DNA of 64,000 nt. It comes from a bacterium. GTDB lineage: Bacteria; Bacillota; Bacilli; Lactobacillales; Streptococcaceae. The translations under genes and the position numbers were made by a program. The notes beneath the pieces were generated by a model, which was given only the letters and a program-made list of their open reading frames with translations, was not told where the DNA came from and did not search any database. This document shows, piece by piece, positions 27,256 through 35,442 of the stretch; positions within the stretch are counted from its first letter, which is position 1, and every line of letters begins with the position of its first letter. Location of the stretch: positions 193,524-257,523 of the forward strand of contig CAJNCY010000002.1 in the NCBI GenBank assembly GCA_905221375.1, read 5' to 3'.

Positions 27256-27707
27256 TTGCTTACCTCCACCAATTCAATAGCGTCTGTTTGATGCAATTCT
27301 AATTTCTCTAAAAGATACTTGTCTGGTTGGCTCCCGTTCATGGCGCGGTAGACATTTGAACCTACCTTTACAAGCGCTCCATCAGTGGCAGCTGAAGTAT
27401 TGACATAAACTTCTGATTTATCCACTCCCAAGTCTTTAGAAATGACCTCTATGAAATGAAGGGAAGTTTGAAATTGATTGTTAGAGGCTTGATTGGTCTG
27501 GTATTTTGAAATTGTCACTAAAAGCATGGCCACTAAGGTCAAGGCCAAAATCATAACCAATTCCCGAAACTTAGTCCCCTTTTTATCACGATAGGCCTTA
27601 AAGGCAAAAAATCCTGTGATAGCTAGGAGCACAATCCCAAAGCCAATCATGATTCCATTTTGTTGACTGATTTGGCTAAGCACATAGTCATATGAGTAAA
27701 ATTTCAT
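27252..27707 (-). CDS. DUF3290 membrane protein
   Basis: 151 residues with two membrane helices near residues 18-34 and 49-66 and an extracellular C-terminal domain. DUF3290 proteins are commonly encoded directly upstream of DUF421 proteins, as here, suggesting a two-component membrane complex. Function unknown. Ribosome site GGGAG lies 9 nt before the ATG. The gene diverges from exoA, with promoters in the 133-nt gap. Confidence 0.83.
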   Translation of the reverse strand: MKFYSYDYVLSQISQQNGIMIGFGIVLLAITGFFAFKAYRDKKGTKFRELVMILALTLVAMLLVTISKYQTNQASNNQFQTSLHFIEVISKDLGVDKSEVYVNTSAATDGALVKVGSNVYRAMNGSQPDKYLLEKLELHQTDAIELVEVSK

Positions 27708-27840
27708 TTATTTTCACTCCCTTTCATAAAATCATTCTTCATTATAAACGAAAGAGGGGGATTTTTCAAACCATACGTTGGGGAAATAGAGCTTTTTTTG
27801 GTATAATAAAATCTATAATCTGAATGAAAAAGGTAACTTT

Positions 27841-28668
27841 ATGAAACTCATCTCATGGAATATTGATTCCCTCAATGCAGCCCTAACTAGTGACTCAGCT
27901 CGCGCCAAATTGTCCCAAGAAGTCCTACAAACCTTGGTCGCTGAAAATGCTGATATCATCGCTATCCAAGAAACCAAACTTTCTGCCAAGGGTCCTACAA
28001 AGAAACACTTGGAAATTTTAGCTGAACTCTTTCCAAACTACGAAAACACGTGGCGTTCTTCCCAAGAACCTGCCCGGAAAGGCTATGCTGGTACTATGTT
28101 CCTTTATAAGAAAGAACTTACACCAACTATCAGCTTCCCAGAAATCGGTGCCCCTTCTACCATGGACTTGGAAGGCCGCATCATCACTCTAGAATTTGAT
28201 GAATTTTTCGTAACGCAAGTTTACACACCAAATGCTGGTGATGGTCTCAAACGCTTGGAAAAACGCCAAGTCTGGGATGTCAAATATGCGGAATACTTGG
28301 CTGAACTAGACAAAGAAAAACCAGTCCTTGCAACCGGTGACTACAACGTGGCCCACAATGAGATCGACCTTGCAAATCCTGCTAGCAACCGCCGTTCACC
28401 AGGATTTACCGACGAGGAGCGTGCTGGATTTACCAACCTTTTAGCAACTGGATTTACGGATACTTTCCGCCACATTCACGGCGATGTTCCAGAACGCTAC
28501 ACTTGGTGGGCACAGCGCAGCAAGACTTCTAAAATCAACAATACAGGCTGGAGAATCGACTACTGGCTGACAAGTAACCGCATCGCTGACAAGGTCACTA
28601 AATCTGATATGATTGACTCCGGTGCGCGCCAAGACCATACACCGATTGTCATGGAGATTGAACTCTAA
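27841..28668 (+). CDS. exoA: Exodeoxyribonuclease III / AP endonuclease
   Basis: 275 residues, the usual ExoA length. Active-site motifs of the EEP family are visible: MKLISWNIDSLNA at the start, IIAIQETKLS with the metal Glu, GDYNVAHNEIDLANP with Asp and Asn, and the C-terminal ARQDHTPIV with catalytic Asp-His. It repairs abasic sites and trims 3' blocks. It is followed 12 nt later by the VOC protein, probably in one transcript. Confidence 0.95.
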   Translation: MKLISWNIDSLNAALTSDSARAKLSQEVLQTLVAENADIIAIQETKLSAKGPTKKHLEILAELFPNYENTWRSSQEPARKGYAGTMFLYKKELTPTISFPEIGAPSTMDLEGRIITLEFDEFFVTQVYTPNAGDGLKRLEKRQVWDVKYAEYLAELDKEKPVLATGDYNVAHNEIDLANPASNRRSPGFTDEERAGFTNLLATGFTDTFRHIHGDVPERYTWWAQRSKTSKINNTGWRIDYWLTSNRIADKVTKSDMIDSGARQDHTPIVMEIEL

Positions 28669-28679
28669 GGAGAAAACGA

Positions 28680-29066
28680 ATGGACTATCAAGCTGTCATT
28701 CCTGAATTTGTAGTATCTGACATCGAAAAATCACGCCACTTCTACTGCGACTTGCTGGGATTTTCTGTCGAATACGAGCGTCCAGAGGAGAAATTTCTCT
28801 TCCTCTCGCTTGAAGACTGCCAACTTATGCTAGAAGAAGGCAGCACAGAAGAATTAGCCCAACTAACCTATCCTTTCGGGCGCGGTGTTAATATTTCCTT
28901 TGGCATTGAAGATGTCCCTCAGCTCCACCAAAAACTGCTGGAAGCTGACTATCCTATCCATCGTCCGCTGACCAAAAGAGAATTTCGAGTGGGAGATAGC
29001 TTTATTTACCCTCACGAATTTGCAGTTTTGGACCCAGATGGCTATTTTTTAAGATTTAGCGAATAG
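28680..29066 (+). CDS. VOC-family (glyoxalase/bleomycin-resistance fold) protein
   Basis: 128 residues, a single pair of beta-alpha-beta-beta-beta modules: VIPEFVVSDIEKSRHFYCDLLGF at the start and EFAVLDPDGYFLRFSE at the end. These are the characteristic VOC halves; the metal ligand positions are not certain. Proteins of this size are often annotated bleomycin resistance, but there is no evidence of that here. AAGGAG is 8 nt before the ATG. Confidence 0.82.
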   Translation: MDYQAVIPEFVVSDIEKSRHFYCDLLGFSVEYERPEEKFLFLSLEDCQLMLEEGSTEELAQLTYPFGRGVNISFGIEDVPQLHQKLLEADYPIHRPLTKREFRVGDSFIYPHEFAVLDPDGYFLRFSE

Positions 29067-29093
29067 AGAATAGAAAAAATCTTTCAAATCAGA

Positions 29094-29140
29094 AAAAGGC
29101 ATATTGTCAGGTCTTGAAGAATCTTGATAATATGCCTTTT
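29094..29140 (+). terminator. Terminator after exoA-VOC
   Basis: AAAAGGCATATT pairs with AATATGCCTTTT across a loop that itself contains a TTGTCA/TTGATAA pairing; T-run follows. Confidence 0.85.
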
Positions 29141-29238
29141 ATGATGGAAAAACCTTCTAAATGTTAGCCAATAAGTTAATTTTTGCCCATTTTTATTATA
29201 TTTGTTCGTTTTTCAAGCCAAAACACTAACAAAACATT

Positions 29239-29267
29239 TGATTTTTAAAGTTATTTGGTGTAAAATA
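29239..29267 (+). promoter_or_regulatory. Promoter of xpt-pbuX
   Basis: -35 TTGATT (29239-29244), -10 TAAAAT (29262-29267), 17 bp spacing, about 40 nt upstream of the riboswitch aptamer. Confidence 0.78.
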
Positions 29268-29303
29268 AAAACATTGGCACAAGCCTATGTTAAATTGAAT
29301 ATC

Positions 29304-29446
29304 GTTTTACTTGTTTATGTCGTGAATTGGCACGACGTTTCTACAAGGTGCCGGAACACCTAACAATAAGTAAGTCAGAAGTGAGGTATGGTCGTTTTTG
29401 CCATGCCTATTTTGGGGACTTGCTTAGAGATTAAGTAAGTCCTTTT
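29304..29446 (+). promoter_or_regulatory. Purine riboswitch with terminator (xpt-pbuX)
   Basis: P1 TTACTT/AAGTAA encloses P2 (GTCGT/ACGAC, loop containing AATTGG), the diagnostic J2/3 GTTTCTAC, and P3 (AGGTG/CACCT, loop CCGGAA); the two loops can kiss. The J3/1 strand contains AACAAT with a C, fitting guanine/xanthine recognition. The expression platform ends in a terminator, GGACTTGCTTA/TAAGTAAGTCC plus T-run (29415-29446). Ligand binding should stop transcription of xpt-pbuX. Confidence 0.9.
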
Positions 29447-29458
29447 TGAATATTTTTA

Positions 29459-29635
29459 ATATTTCCCTTAATTAGTGCGGACGGGAGCAACTTCCTCCGG
29501 AATTTCATCCCTAATTTTTGAGCCAAAAGTCTCAAAAATCCCGTCCTAGACAATAACAAGATTATTGTCTATGATACCACTACAACGGGAAATATTTGAT
29601 AAGACTCGCTTCGCTCGTACTAGTTTTATCAAATA
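29459..29635. repeat. RUP/SPRITE-like intergenic repeat, copy 2
   Basis: Terminal inverted repeats ATATTTCCC (29459) and GGGAAATAT (ending 29595) match copy 1. A perfect internal hairpin pairs TAGACAAT with ATTGTCTA. A second inverted repeat (TATTTGATAA/TTATCAAATA) with a CTCGCTTCGCTCG centre follows to 29635. It lies between the riboswitch terminator and xpt, lengthening the leader by about 200 nt. This accounts for the gene-free stretch 29067-29712 together with the riboswitch. Confidence 0.7.
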
Positions 29636-29712
29636 TATAGTACTAGCAAACTGGATCACTATAGAAACATTTAACCAACAAGTAAACTGGCTTTTAGACT
29701 TTAGGAGGTCTT

Positions 29713-30294
29713 ATGAAATTATTAGAAGAGCGCATCCTCAAGGATGGGCATATCTTGGGTGATAACATCCTCAAGGTGGATTCATTTTTAACTCACCAAG
29801 TTGACTTTAGCTTGATGCGAGAGATTGGTAAAGTTTTTGCGGAAAAATTCGCTACTGCTGGCATTACCAAGGTCGTGACCATTGAAGCTTCAGGCATTGC
29901 CCCAGCCATTTTTACTGCCGAATCCTTAAACGTTCCCATGATTTTCGCAAAGAAAGCTAAAAACATCACCATGAACGAAGGAATCTTAACTGCCGAAGTC
30001 TACTCCTTTACCAAGCAGGTGACTAGCACCGTTTCCATCGCTGGAAAATTCCTCTCACCAGAGGACAAGGTCTTGATTATTGACGATTTCCTTGCTAATG
30101 GCCAAGCTGCCAAAGGCTTGATTCAAATCATCGAACAGGCCGGTGCCACAGTCGAAGCTATCGGTATCGTGATTGAAAAGTCCTTCCAAGATGGCCGTGA
30201 TTTGCTTGAAAAAGCAGGCTATCCTGTTCTATCACTCGCTCGCTTGGATCGTTTTGAAAATGGTCAGGTCGTATTTAAGGAGGCAGATCTCTAA
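29713..30294 (+). CDS. xpt: Xanthine phosphoribosyltransferase
   Basis: 193 residues, salvage of xanthine with PRPP to XMP. The PRPP-binding loop is [18 protein letters not shown] (residues about 117-134), with [23 protein letters not shown] before it, the typical Xpt sequence. AGGAGG is 5 nt before the ATG. The stop codon overlaps the pbuX start (TAATG). Controlled by the upstream purine riboswitch. Confidence 0.95.
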   Translation: MKLLEERILKDGHILGDNILKVDSFLTHQVDFSLMREIGKVFAEKFATAGITKVVTIEASGIAPAIFTAESLNVPMIFAKKAKNITMNEGILTAEVYSFTKQVTSTVSIAGKFLSPEDKVLIIDDFLANGQAAKGLIQIIEQAGATVEAIGIVIEKSFQDGRDLLEKAGYPVLSLARLDRFENGQVVFKEADL

Positions 30295-31556
30295 TGCAAA
30301 CTCAAGAAAAACACTCGCAAGCAGCCGTTCTTGGCTTGCAGCACTTACTAGCCATGTACTCAGGTTCTATCCTAGTTCCCATCATGATTGCAACAGCCCT
30401 TGGCTATTCAGCTGAGCAGTTGACCTACCTGATTTCCACAGATATCTTCATGTGCGGGGTGGCGACCTTCCTCCAACTCCAACTCAACAAATACTTTGGA
30501 ATTGGACTACCAGTCGTTCTCGGAGTTGCCTTCCAATCAGTCGCTCCTTTGATTATGATTGGTCAAAGTCATGGTAGTGGTGCTATGTTTGGTGCCCTTA
30601 TCGCATCAGGGATTTACGTGGTTCTTGTTTCAGGCATCTTCTCAAAAGTAGCCAATCTCTTCCCATCTATCGTAACAGGATCTGTTATTACTACGATTGG
30701 TTTAACCTTGATTCCTGTCGCTATTGGAAATATGGGAAATAACGTTCCAGAGCCAACTGGTCAAAGTCTCTTGCTTGCAGCTATCACTGTTTTGATTATC
30801 CTCTTGATTAACATCTTTACCAAAGGATTTATCAAATCTATCTCTATTTTGATTGGTCTGGTTGTTGGAACTGCCATTGCTGCTAGCATGGGGTTGGTGG
30901 ACTTCTCTCCTGTTGCAGCAGCACCACTTGTCCATGTCCCAACTCCCCTCTACTTTGGGATGCCAACCTTTGAAATCTCATCTATTGTCATGATGTGTAT
31001 CATCGCAACGGTGTCTATGGTTGAGTCTACTGGTGTTTATCTGGCCTTGTCTGATATCACGAAAGACCCAATCGACAGCACACGCCTGCGCAACGGTTAC
31101 CGCGCAGAAGGCTTGGCCGTACTTCTCGGAGGAATCTTTAACACCTTCCCTTACACAGGATTTTCACAAAACGTTGGTTTGGTTAAATTATCAGGTATCA
31201 AGACTCGCCTGCCAATCTACTACGCGGCTGGTTTCCTGGTTCTCCTTGGACTCCTTCCTAAGTTTGGTGCCCTTGCCCAAATCATTCCAAGCCCTGTCCT
31301 CGGTGGTGCCATGCTGGTGATGTTTGGTTTTGTATCTATTCAAGGGATGCAAATCCTCGCTCGTGTTGACTTTGCTAACAATGAACATAACTTCCTTATC
31401 GCAGCTGTATCAATCGCTGCAGGTGTCGGACTCAACAACAGTAATCTCTTTGTCAGCATGCCGACAGCCTTCCAAATGTTCTTTTCAAACGGAATCGTTG
31501 TAGCTAGCCTACTTGCTATTGTCCTCAATGCGGTATTAAATCATAAGAAGAAATAA
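30294..31556 (+). CDS. pbuX: Xanthine permease (NCS2 / UraA family)
   Basis: 420 residues with about 12-14 membrane segments. NCS2 signatures are visible: ATALGYSAEQLTYLISTDIFMCG, the QSVAPLI helix, VSMVESTGVYLALSD (family Glu motif) and NTFPYTGFSQNVGLVKLSG. It imports xanthine for Xpt, encoded immediately upstream with overlapping stop/start. A terminator follows at 31558. Confidence 0.94.
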   Translation: MQTQEKHSQAAVLGLQHLLAMYSGSILVPIMIATALGYSAEQLTYLISTDIFMCGVATFLQLQLNKYFGIGLPVVLGVAFQSVAPLIMIGQSHGSGAMFGALIASGIYVVLVSGIFSKVANLFPSIVTGSVITTIGLTLIPVAIGNMGNNVPEPTGQSLLLAAITVLIILLINIFTKGFIKSISILIGLVVGTAIAASMGLVDFSPVAAAPLVHVPTPLYFGMPTFEISSIVMMCIIATVSMVESTGVYLALSDITKDPIDSTRLRNGYRAEGLAVLLGGIFNTFPYTGFSQNVGLVKLSGIKTRLPIYYAAGFLVLLGLLPKFGALAQIIPSPVLGGAMLVMFGFVSIQGMQILARVDFANNEHNFLIAAVSIAAGVGLNNSNLFVSMPTAFQMFFSNGIVVASLLAIVLNAVLNHKKK

Positions 31557-31557
31557 G

Positions 31558-31581
31558 AAAAAGAGGTGTGAGCCTCTTTTA
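31558..31581 (+). terminator. Terminator of xpt-pbuX
   Basis: AAAGAGG/CCTCTTT stem, 6-nt loop, T-rich tail. Confidence 0.82.
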
Positions 31582-31657
31582 TTTGAAAAAACAATAAAAA
31601 AGCGCAAAAAATCACTTCCTGTGCTATACTGTAATTGAAATTTTTTTAGTTTGGACG

Positions 31658-31987
31658 TTAGAACTGTTTCCTCAGTCCTAGCGCCTTTTCTTTTTGATAA
31701 GTCTGCTTGGTGGAGAGTAGTTTATAAATGATTCTTAGAATCTTATGAGCACAAGCAATAATCGCCTTCATCTTGCTTCCTCTTTGGGAAATTCGATTGT
31801 AAAAAGAAGAAAAAGCTGGATCCTTAGAATGTGCTACAATTAATCCCGACAGTGTCAGAGCCTGTTTGATATAGCGATTTCCTTGCGTAATGTGTGAGGA
31901 TTTTTTAATGCCAGTACTTTCAAAAAAGACATGTGTGACATGATTTTTTGTCTCGCACCTAGCGGAGCGAGACGGACTAATAGTCAC
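31658..31987 (-). pseudogene. IS110-family transposase, C-terminal fragment
   Basis: About 100 residues matching the C-terminal domain of IS110/IS116/IS902 transposases: KSSHITQGNRYIKQALTLSGLIVAHSKD, then FYNRISQRGSKMKAIIACAHKILRIIYKLL. The catalytic DEDD N-terminal half is missing, so the element cannot move on its own. The first 15 or so residues of the frame (SPSRSARC) do not look native. It marks the left boundary of the accessory segment inserted after pbuX. Confidence 0.8.
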
Positions 31988-31994
31988 ATAAATA

Positions 31995-32030
31995 AAAGCA
32001 CTATCAGAGGAAGTTGACAGTGCTTTCTTT
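31995..32030. terminator. Hairpin after IS110 remnant
   Basis: AAAGCACT/AGTGCTTT with ATC/GAC inner pairing and a T-rich 3' side. Between here and 32296 I see no credible gene; the stretch is AT-rich with a GGAGGT-like sequence at 32101 but no ORF behind it. Confidence 0.6.
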
Positions 32031-32269
32031 ACTAGAAAGTTATTTTTATTACTATCTAATAGCTATTTGTATAAAGGAAACGTTAAAATTTTATAGAAAG
32101 GAGGTACTAACATAAAAAAGATAAAGCATGTTAGAGCAAAATTACCAATCTGATAATGGTTTTTAACGGAGGTGTACTAGATATCTCATCGGTACATTTA
32201 AAGTATATTAGATAATCAAAAAAATGCAAGGAGTTGTACAAGGATATGAATTCTTTTATAAGTTTATTT

Positions 32270-32296
32270 GATTTTGCTATAAAAAGCAAAATTTTT
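32270..32296 (-). terminator. Terminator of the retron operon
   Basis: On the minus strand AATTTTGC pairs with GCAAAATC around a TTTTTATA loop, directly after the reverse transcriptase stop. A T-run is modest on this strand. Confidence 0.5.
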
Positions 32297-33313
32297 TTAC
32301 TTCATCCAATTTATATCATAAAACTGTTCATAGAATTTCTCAGCTTTTTTAGGGTTAATCATATTGACAAAACAGATTTTCCCATATAGTTTTTGACGAT
32401 AGGAGTATCTATCTAAATTTGTATTATGTTTTTGGTTATAGGCTTCTATACGTTTAGAAGCTCCGTATTTTTGTAGACAATATATTTCCAATCGTATTTC
32501 ACTTATTAATTCTTTGGGGACATTTAATGTTTTATTGACAAGCACCCCTGTGATGATTTTCCTCTGTCCGGGACGCAAAATTTTAGTTTTTGCAGTGTTT
32601 AATTTCAAAAAATAATTGATGGTTTGTAAAAACTGTTCAATTGTTTGAGACAAATAATCTACTTCTATTGAAGAAATCTTTTTATTACTAGAAATGGTTA
32701 TGTCATCTGCATACCTAGTATACTTGTATTCTGAAAGAGAACAGATGTTTTCTAACTTTTCGTCGAAATCACGGAATATTAAGTTAGAAAGATAAGGGCT
32801 TGTTGGAGCACCTTGTGGTAAGTATCCCTCATAGGTACAAAGTATTGTTAAGATATATGATACTTCTGAAGTATAGCCAAATTTTAAAAATAAGTTAAAA
32901 ACATTTTTGAATTTTATAGATGGGAAAAAATTTGAGATATCAGTTTTAAAGATATAATTTTTCCCAATATGAGGTGTGGCATTATCTACAATGGATTTTT
33001 GCTTTATAAAGCCTGTAGCAGGTGTAGCAACAGGTTGTGTATATAAGATATTCTTTAAAATCCAGATTTGAATCAGTTTTAGGTTGAATCCAGGAATAAG
33101 TAGATGTCTTTTTTCAACAGGATGTCTTTTTTTTACGGTTCGTTTATCAATAAAACGAGAAATATAACTAGCCTCAACAGAATTAGTTAGTTTATAAAAG
33201 TAATTTTTTTCAACACCTATTAATCTTCGTAAATGTTCAACATCAAAAATTACAGGAAGTCCGTTAGACTTTAACCGTCTTTCATAAATTTCAATAGATT
33301 CCTTTGTCCACAT
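32297..33313 (-). CDS. Retron-type reverse transcriptase
   Basis: 338 residues, the usual retron RT length. Motifs in order: NATPH at 111-115 (the retron NAxxH motif), catalytic Asp in FKTDISNFFPSI at about 125, LPQGAPTSPYLSN (165-177), the YADD active site at 201-204 and RKIITGVLVN at 251-260, which is the retron (V/I)TG motif. There is no maturase or endonuclease domain, so a group II intron RT is unlikely. AGGGGG precedes the ATG. A long hairpin directly upstream is a candidate msd template. It should make a branched RNA-DNA hybrid that restrains the upstream-encoded effector. Confidence 0.92.
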   Translation of the reverse strand: MWTKESIEIYERRLKSNGLPVIFDVEHLRRLIGVEKNYFYKLTNSVEASYISRFIDKRTVKKRHPVEKRHLLIPGFNLKLIQIWILKNILYTQPVATPATGFIKQKSIVDNATPHIGKNYIFKTDISNFFPSIKFKNVFNLFLKFGYTSEVSYILTILCTYEGYLPQGAPTSPYLSNLIFRDFDEKLENICSLSEYKYTRYADDITISSNKKISSIEVDYLSQTIEQFLQTINYFLKLNTAKTKILRPGQRKIITGVLVNKTLNVPKELISEIRLEIYCLQKYGASKRIEAYNQKHNTNLDRYSYRQKLYGKICFVNMINPKKAEKFYEQFYDINWMK

Positions 33314-33346
33314 TATTCCCCCTAAAATAACCCCAATATTAAAAAA

Positions 33347-33370
33347 TATAATTTAAGTAAATAATTTCAA
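33347..33370. repeat. AT-rich direct repeat, copy 1 (24 nt)
   Basis: TATAATTTAAGTAAATAATT… on the + strand; 23 of 24 positions match the copy at 33383-33406, 36 nt away, in direct orientation. Confidence 0.8.
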
Positions 33371-33382
33371 AAATTAGAAAAC

Positions 33383-33406
33383 TATAACTTAAGTAAATAA
33401 TTTCAA
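33383..33406. repeat. AT-rich direct repeat, copy 2 (24 nt)
   Basis: TATAACTTAAGTAAATAATT… differs from copy 1 by one base. It touches the base of the long msd-like hairpin, so on the transcript the repeats lie just 3' of the hairpin, where retron a2 sequence is expected. Confidence 0.8.
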
Positions 33407-33540
33407 TAGTACCTACATCTGTATGTACATTGTAATAAGTTCATAAGCAAATCTAATAGTACGTACAGATGTAGGTACTATTGTATATAATTTATTGATT
33501 TACACCTTTGCTTAATTAGAATGCACAGATTCGTGATTCA
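33404..33540 (-). ncRNA. Candidate retron msr-msd RNA
   Basis: Arms 33404-33428 and 33459-33483 form a 25-bp stem with one wobble position and a 30-nt loop, immediately upstream of the RT gene and on its transcript: the expected shape of an msd. The 55 nt 5' of it (rc 33484-33538) would hold the msr; a small hairpin GAAT-CAC/GTG-C-ATTC (rc 33520-33539) starts at the effector stop codon. The a1/a2 pair and branching G could not be fixed by eye, so the ends are approximate; the 3' end may extend to about 33345. Confidence 0.7.
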
Positions 33541-35094
33541 ACTGCTTATCTCAGGGCGATAATCAGAGTCTGGTGCTAAACAATCTTCAGCTTCAAATAC
33601 TATACTTTTTGATAAAGACTTTAATGATGAATTAGATAATTCAAGATTATTTAATAATTCAAATCCCAATTCAGACAATGTATAGTAGCTAGGAGATTTT
33701 TTTAGAAACTTATGATCCAGACAATCCTGTAACACATTACTATTATAATCTTTTACAAGTTCAATTACAACATCATTATCATCATTTATAAAATATTTTT
33801 TTTCATTTTGATTAATATAAACTAAAAATATAATTATACCTATCATCTCATTATTAGAAAACTCAAGATAGTCAATAGGATTTTTCTTAAAAGATCCATA
33901 AATATTTTGACGAATAAAAGTACATTGGCTGTTGTTAAATGTACTACGTTCTTTTGTAGTATATTTTTCACTTCTAGGAAAAAGAGGCTTCCATTTCTTA
34001 TTTTCTGATTTTTTCCAAAATATACTAAACGTATTATTTGGAGTATTCCTATAGTTTGTTACAAGAGCTTGAGTCTTATCATAACCTAGAATATATTTTT
34101 TTTCAGATTCATCTAATACAGAATTTTCTTCGAAAGCTTCAAATTTAGTTTGAGCATTCTGTGTTTGAAATTCTATTCTATCAAAAAATCTTTCCTCTAA
34201 AGTCCGAAAAGTAACAGTTACATCTAAATTTGTATTGTTGTTAGACCATTCAATTAATTTTTGTTCCGCATCAGACATACCATGTAAACAAAAAATAAGA
34301 ACACGTACTGTTGGAGGTAAATGTTTTTGTAATATACTTAAATAATCTATGATAGTTTCACCAGAACCACTAAAATCATCTAATAAAACTAGAAAATTTG
34401 TTTCTTTAAAAATATTTTTAGTTTTTTTCTTTCTTTTTCTAATTTCACTCTCTACTCTATCATACCTATAAAGAGTGTTATTTAAATCTTTATGAGCATT
34501 GTTAATTGTATTAGCAATCTGTATGCTATTTGTTTTATCAGTCATAAACTCATGTAGATAGTTTGATAAACTTAATCTCTGTTCACTAATCTTTTTTTGT
34601 AATGTAGTTAACTCGTATTCGAATCCAAATATTCTTCTTATATAACCATCTATAAGCTGATTCTGAATTTCCAGTCTATCTGCGAATTCTGACAGCATAT
34701 GTTCACTACTATTATAGACGTGGGGATTTTTATTTAGAATTGAAGAAAATTTACAACGTTTAATATCTCCAAAACTAGCAGTATAAATTTCTCTAACTTT
34801 ATCAAAAGCAAAATCATAGAAACTATCAAAGCTCTTTCTAGAATAATATCTATAATGATATTCAAGTATATTGACAGTAAGCTCTAAAATTTCTTTTCCG
34901 TTTTCCTCCTTTTGAATTCGTTTCAAAAAAAATAATAATTTATTGCGAAAATCTTCTAAATAGTGCTCACTTTCTGTAATTTCTGAAGTTATAGAATTCC
35001 TTGAATAAAATTTTTTTAAAATCTTATTGACTCTTCTGTTAAACATCATAACTTCTAAATGATGCTTAAACTTATTATAATAACTTATAATCAT
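33538..35094 (-). CDS. Phosphoribosyltransferase-like retron effector with winged-helix tail
   Basis: 518 residues, no membrane segments. Residues 1-230 are helical and Lys/Glu-rich. FLVLLDDFSGSGETIIDYL (about 234-252) has the form of a type I PRTase PRPP loop (hydrophobic-DD-x-SGSGET), followed by a beta-strand core (VRVLIFCLHGMSD; DVTVTFRTLEERFF). The C-terminal 80 residues (FLKKSPSYYTLSELGFELLNN) look like a winged helix. PRTase-like partners have been described for one published retron class. It ends 224 nt before the RT gene, with the candidate ncRNA between. GAGGGAG lies very close to the first ATG; the Met at residue 16 or 17 is an alternative start. Confidence 0.85.
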   Translation of the reverse strand: MIISYYNKFKHHLEVMMFNRRVNKILKKFYSRNSITSEITESEHYLEDFRNKLLFFLKRIQKEENGKEILELTVNILEYHYRYYSRKSFDSFYDFAFDKVREIYTASFGDIKRCKFSSILNKNPHVYNSSEHMLSEFADRLEIQNQLIDGYIRRIFGFEYELTTLQKKISEQRLSLSNYLHEFMTDKTNSIQIANTINNAHKDLNNTLYRYDRVESEIRKRKKKTKNIFKETNFLVLLDDFSGSGETIIDYLSILQKHLPPTVRVLIFCLHGMSDAEQKLIEWSNNNTNLDVTVTFRTLEERFFDRIEFQTQNAQTKFEAFEENSVLDESEKKYILGYDKTQALVTNYRNTPNNTFSIFWKKSENKKWKPLFPRSEKYTTKERSTFNNSQCTFIRQNIYGSFKKNPIDYLEFSNNEMIGIIIFLVYINQNEKKYFINDDNDVVIELVKDYNSNVLQDCLDHKFLKKSPSYYTLSELGFELLNNLELSNSSLKSLSKSIVFEAEDCLAPDSDYRPEISS

Positions 35095-35117
35095 ATCTCC
35101 CTCGTTATAATGAGCTC

Positions 35118-35147
35118 ATAATATGCAATGTGTGTGAAAGGAATCAA
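35118..35147 (-). promoter_or_regulatory. Candidate promoter of the retron operon
   Basis: -35 TTGATT (rc 35142-35147) and -10 TATTAT (rc 35118-35123), 18 bp apart, giving a short leader before the effector ATG. Confidence 0.5.
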
Positions 35148-35442
35148 ATATTTTGTTTATAAAAACATTGGCTAAAAAATGAATAAAGTAATTCTTTAGA
35201 ATATAGCTAGTAATTTGAAATTTTAAAGGAACATAGCTTATTAAGCATTGGTTTCAAATACTTGCTTTCTTAGTTAAGATGTTATAGTTTAGGTTGGTCA
35301 ACATCTGATTACAATCCTCTACAAAAAGCTCGGAAGATTTTTGGAGTAATTCAGCATAAATCATTTCCTCTATGGATGATTCTCGTAAACTTCTTCGGCT
35401 CTATAATGAAAAGCGACCAAATAACTCATTAGAAAGAATCGT
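35148..35442. other. Gene-free AT-rich interval left of the ISL3 element
   Basis: No complete gene. A short open stretch (about 35312-35425, + strand, reading NPLQKARKIFGVIQHKSFPLW) looks like a gene fragment that I cannot assign. The expected left terminal repeat of the ISL3 element is not found here, so the element appears truncated on this side. Confidence 0.4.

Noticed and set aside
29565..29762. 65-residue ORF upstream of xpt
   Set aside because: It runs through the repeat element into xpt in another frame, with no ribosome site.
32297..33313. Group II intron reverse transcriptase
   Set aside because: No maturase or HNH domain, no intron RNA domain V seen, and retron-specific motifs are present.
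33404..33483. Long inverted repeat as a simple terminator or MITE
   Set aside because: No T-run follows it on either strand, and its place directly before a retron RT favours an msd template.
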